Assembly (NCBI GenBank): GCA_946549475.1 | Contig: CAMNQO010000071.1 | Span: forward strand, 1 to 8,406 | DNA length: 8,406 nucleotides | Source of the DNA: an uncultured Bacteroidales bacterium | GTDB taxonomy: Bacteria > Bacteroidota > Bacteroidia > Bacteroidales > UBA932 | Reading direction: 5' to 3' | Shown here: positions 6,801-8,406 of the stretch, piece after piece | Layout: each line of letters begins with the position of its first letter | How positions within the stretch are numbered: position 1 is the stretch's first letter | The notes under the pieces: model-generated | The model's input: only the letters and a program-made list of their open reading frames with translations | Database searches by the model: none | What the model was told of the DNA's origin: nothing | Position numbers and translations under genes: made by a program

Positions 6801-7673
6801 GACCGGCGGGTGTTTGAGATGCCCTCTTCCGACGGCGGGGATATTTACCTCGACTCCCTGGCCAAGTATGCCGCGTTGCTCAAGAATGACAGCGGCTATG
6901 ACGAAGGGATGTCCCTGTTCGGCAGCGTGGAGGAGTTGAAACCCCAGCCCCCGGCCATGCCGGAAGTGACCACGGAGGCGGATACTTCGCGCCGGGTGGA
7001 ATTGCTGCACAAAGAGAAAGAACTGGTCGGGATGTATCTGTCGGCGCATCCGCTGGATGCTTATGAGGTGGAGCGCCAGTATTTTGCTCCGGACAGCCTG
7101 GAAGATCTTCCCGCCTTGATTGCCGCCTGCCATGAGAAGAAGACCACGCAGAAAGTGCGTTATGCGGTGATGATAACCACGCGGGAGTCCAAGATTTCGG
7201 TCTCGGGCCGGCCTTGGTTGAGTTACGAGGCGGAGGATATGAACGGCATCTATGCGGGAAAACTCTTTACGAAGGACTACGACCGTTTCCAGCATTTCAT
7301 GCAGGCAGGCGCTTTCCTGTATCTGGAAGGGACGGTGCAGCAGCGCCGCCGTCCGGGCCCCGAAGAACAGTATGATGATGTCCCGCACGAGTTCCGGCTG
7401 GAGGAGGTGGCCTACCTGGGCAATCTCTGCGAGAACAAGGTCAAGGAATTTGTCCTCGAACTGGATGTGGCCGCGGCTGACAAGGCGTTGATGGACCAGG
7501 CGTACAAAGTGTTGCGCAAGTACAAGGGCAAGACGCCCGTGGTCCTGGATCTTCTCGACTATGACAAGAAGTACCGTGTCCAACTCCGTTCCCGTAAGAC
7601 ACCGGTCCAGGTCAGTACGAAACTGGTCCGGGAACTGAAAGATTTGGGTGTAACCTGCCATTTGGGCGTGTAG
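3816..7673 (+). CDS. dnaE: DNA polymerase III alpha subunit (DnaE1-type replicative polymerase)
   Basis: Complete 1285-residue catalytic subunit of the replicative polymerase, which synthesises both strands in the replisome. Domains in order: PHP (about 1-230, HLHVHTQYS at 5-13, TDHGN at 39-43); palm, thumb and fingers (about 300-850), with GPGRGSAAGSVVAYCL at 413-428, the paired catalytic aspartates in PDIDVDF (454-460) and the third, Asp667, in KMDFLGL; ALYRPGPMDYIP at 744-755; FNKSHATCYAWVSYQTAWLK at 857-876; a helix-hairpin-helix region around 900-995; an OB fold (about 1110-1205); and a C-terminal domain (about 1205-1285) where the clamp-loader tau interaction is expected. A clamp-binding-like GMSLF sits at 1031-1035. 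All nine PHP metal ligands appear intact. The charged stretch at about 520-590 is longer than in E. coli. The ATG at 3816 puts the PHP motif at the very N-terminus, as usual for the family. It follows the EEP hydrolase gene by 17 bases with no sign of a separate promoter. Confidence 0.98.
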   Translation: MSFVHLHVHTQYSILDGLSNIEKLFARARELNMPALAITDHGNMYGVKDFLKWANHKSNKDADGNYIVRPIIGCEVYVSHWDDLSLKDLQHKGYWHLILLAKNYNGYKNLMKIVSTGFIEGFYNKPRVSRKVIEQYHEDLICCSACIQGDVPRHIINDDQDGAREAVEWHKRVFGDDYYLEVQLHRTEVENGPVDVYENQLKANKGIFSLAQEYGVKVVATNDVHFIRQEDGPTHDRLICLTTNAYVDAEKRLRYTQQEYLKSEEQMRALFPDHPEVIDNTLEVMRKIEPFSIDRGHVLPRFDLPEDFLADIGHHLERYKDIIEEGRYEVVENKKTGEKTRTDRGDDFCRSVAYLCHLTYKGAHIRYGEHLNEEQQERIHFELTTISRMGFPDYFLIVQDYIAASRKQGWMVGPGRGSAAGSVVAYCLWITNLDPIKYDLLFERFLNPDRISMPDIDVDFENLQAAHEYVEQKYGADHVSRVITFGTMAAKSAIKDIARISHLSIDESNRLSKMVPDRLSEKVEQEYPFNPKLDELKPGFKRIEKEVEEDDPEHPGEKRMVKKTFQKGLEDKDVKITLANCYRLVPEFKTELEDGQALNKEVLKYALDIEGSIRQVGMHACATIIGPGNLTDYIPICLSKDKDTGLDVWTSQFDGHYIEEVGMLKMDFLGLNTLSIIHRCLDYIKERHGLDIDIEAIDIADPATYALYGRGDTTGVFQFESPGMREWLRKLHPERFEDLIAMNALYRPGPMDYIPDFVARKQGQQKIEYDLPDMEEFLSETYGVTVYQEQVMLLSRKLASFTKGEADKLRKAMGKKQIAVMMELKDKFMKQGMANGHPEKVLDKIWKDWEKFAQYAFNKSHATCYAWVSYQTAWLKAHYPAEFFAANLTCALNMEEIQKIMADSKAHGVKVLSPDVNESQLYFSVNAQGHVRFGFKGIKTFGENVAMGILEERTRGGRFTGLVDFVERMSKTPLGLNRRTIEQLYCSGAFDSFGIDRRVFEMPSSDGGDIYLDSLAKYAALLKNDSGYDEGMSLFGSVEELKPQPPAMPEVTTEADTSRRVELLHKEKELVGMYLSAHPLDAYEVERQYFAPDSLEDLPALIAACHEKKTTQKVRYAVMITTRESKISVSGRPWLSYEAEDMNGIYAGKLFTKDYDRFQHFMQAGAFLYLEGTVQQRRRPGPEEQYDDVPHEFRLEEVAYLGNLCENKVKEFVLELDVAAADKALMDQAYKVLRKYKGKTPVVLDLLDYDKKYRVQLRSRKTPVQVSTKLVRELKDLGVTCHLGV

Positions 7674-7710
7674 CGGCTGTTGTTTCGCCCTTGCAGTTTT
7701 CTTTTTTTCT
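7664..7710 (+). terminator. Weak candidate terminator after dnaE
   Basis: GGGCG (7664-7668) can pair with CGCCC (7686-7690) across a 17-base loop, and a T-rich tract (7697-7710) follows after six bases. The stem is short, begins inside the dnaE stop region, and its 3' arm abuts the next promoter, so some read-through into the lipoprotein gene is possible. Confidence 0.25.
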
Positions 7711-7720
7711 CGTATATTTG
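7691..7720 (+). promoter_or_regulatory. Promoter of the small lipoprotein gene
   Basis: TATATTTG at 7713-7720 is a full match to the -7 consensus TAnnTTTG. TTGC at 7691-7694, preceded by CCC, stands 18 bases upstream as the -33 element. Transcription would begin near 7727, about 19 bases before the ATG at 7746. The same CCCTTGC-18-TAnATTTGC arrangement recurs before the tRNA at 8167-8196. Confidence 0.65.
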
Positions 7721-7745
7721 CCGAAATTTATAAACAAAAACCAAG

Positions 7746-8141
7746 ATGAAAAAATTTTTGTTGATGGCGGCCGCAGCCATCCTGATGTTGAGCGGCTGTG
7801 ACAAAGTCAAGAAAGCGGTCAATGATGCCCTTGATACGGGTACGGATGTGATTATCGACGAGTCCGGAGTCAAAAGTCAGGGTATCTCTTGCCCGGATGC
7901 CTATCAGGTCGTCTTTAGGAATAATGACAACGGGACTGAGACGCCGGTTCAATCCTACCGTGACGGCGATGTCTGCAAGGCTTCCGCCAAGGGCTTTACG
8001 GGTGATTATGCCATTTCTGTCAGCGGGAAAGGAACGAAGGACAGCAAACAGTACACGCTGTCCGCTTCGGCAGAGCATGTCGTGATTGCTGCCGGCGTGC
8101 TCAATTGCCGGCTGGTTCTTTCTGCGCAGGAAGTCCAATAA
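7746..8141 (+). CDS. Small lipoprotein of unknown function
   Basis: A 131-residue protein that I do not recognise. It opens with a clear lipoprotein signal: MKKF, a hydrophobic run LLMAAAAILML, then the lipobox LSGC with Cys18. The residues after the Cys (DKVKKAV) are not an acidic surface-export signal, so it is more likely held on the periplasmic face of a membrane. The mature part is about 113 residues. A short helical-looking, charged stretch (19-31) is followed by a segment of alternating hydrophobic and polar residues with three further cysteines (49, 77, 121), which suggests a small beta-rich fold; disulfides are possible but the count is odd. It has its own promoter close upstream and stands alone, with a hairpin-bearing region after it. 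The ATG is the only start that keeps the signal peptide intact. Confidence 0.8.
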   Translation: MKKFLLMAAAAILMLSGCDKVKKAVNDALDTGTDVIIDESGVKSQGISCPDAYQVVFRNNDNGTETPVQSYRDGDVCKASAKGFTGDYAISVSGKGTKDSKQYTLSASAEHVVIAAGVLNCRLVLSAQEVQ

Positions 8142-8166
8142 AATTTAAAAAAATCTTGAAAATCCC

Positions 8167-8196
8167 TTGCGGATTTAAAAAACTTTCGTAAATTTG
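8167..8196 (+). promoter_or_regulatory. Promoter upstream of tRNA-Gly
   Basis: TAAATTTG at 8189-8196 matches TAnnTTTG, with TTGC at 8167-8170 (preceded by CCC) exactly 18 bases upstream and an A-rich tract between. It is the best promoter in the window and the last clear one before the tRNA, whose 5' end is about 150 bases further on. Confidence 0.7.
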
Positions 8197-8234
8197 CATC
8201 CGCTTTCGGGAACGCCGGGAGCGGATGTTCTTTT
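8197..8234 (+). terminator. GC-rich hairpin with T-rich tail after the lipoprotein gene
   Basis: CATCCGCT (8197-8204) pairs perfectly with AGCGGATG (8220-8227). A CGG/CCG inner stem can form in the loop, and TTCTTTT follows directly (8228-8234). This resembles an intrinsic terminator for transcripts coming from the lipoprotein gene. It touches the tRNA promoter: the new transcript should start within the first arm, so it would carry only part of the stem. A role as a leader structure is the alternative. Confidence 0.45.
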
Positions 8235-8262
8235 GAAGATTGTTGTTGAATTTGGTTTTTGA

Positions 8263-8406
<144 letters not shown>

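Noticed and set aside
5622..7661. A 679-codon open frame antisense to the second half of dnaE
   Set aside because: Same reason: it mirrors conserved polymerase coding sequence, is His/Arg/Leu-rich and has no family motifs.

Overview
The window looks like a chromosomal segment from a member of the Bacteroidales (phylum Bacteroidota) with an unusually GC-rich genome. The reasons are: upstream -7 elements of the form TAnnTTTG, AT-rich and Shine-Dalgarno-poor leaders, an EF-G of the second Bacteroidota paralog type, a DUF3298-type lipoprotein, and a Bacteroidota-like DnaE. The genus cannot be fixed from the sequence alone; an Alistipes-like or uncultured gut Bacteroidales lineage would fit. No phage, transposon, CRISPR or obvious horizontally acquired genes were seen.

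Layout. Bases 1-933 (+) hold the C-terminal 310 residues of an elongation factor G. Facing it on the minus strand is a two-gene unit read from 2809 down to 906. It consists of a ThiL-family (thiamine-monophosphate kinase/AIR-synthase-like) protein and a DUF3298-type lipoprotein, whose start and stop codons overlap as GTGA. The lipoprotein gene runs 28 bases into the 3' end of the EF-G gene, so the two convergent units have no spacer. A divergent promoter region (2810-2928) separates this unit from a plus-strand pair: a secreted endonuclease/exonuclease/phosphatase-fold hydrolase (2929-3798) and, 17 bases later, the complete DNA polymerase III alpha subunit dnaE (3816-7673). A short promoter-bearing gap leads to a small lipoprotein of unknown function (7746-8141). 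A second, similarly built promoter, a GC-rich hairpin and a symmetric, repeat-like leader then precede a tRNA-Gly(GCC), which is cut by the window end.

Functionally this is mostly housekeeping (translation, replication, a tRNA) with envelope proteins between. No new multi-gene system is evident. The points most worth a second look are: the ThiL homologue, which has lost several of the family's metal/phosphate-binding aspartates but stays translationally coupled to a lipoprotein; the EF-G paralog with a domain IV insertion; a DnaE whose PHP domain keeps all nine metal ligands; and the structured leader before tRNA-Gly, which contains nested inverted repeats and a 33-codon open frame ending inside the tRNA.
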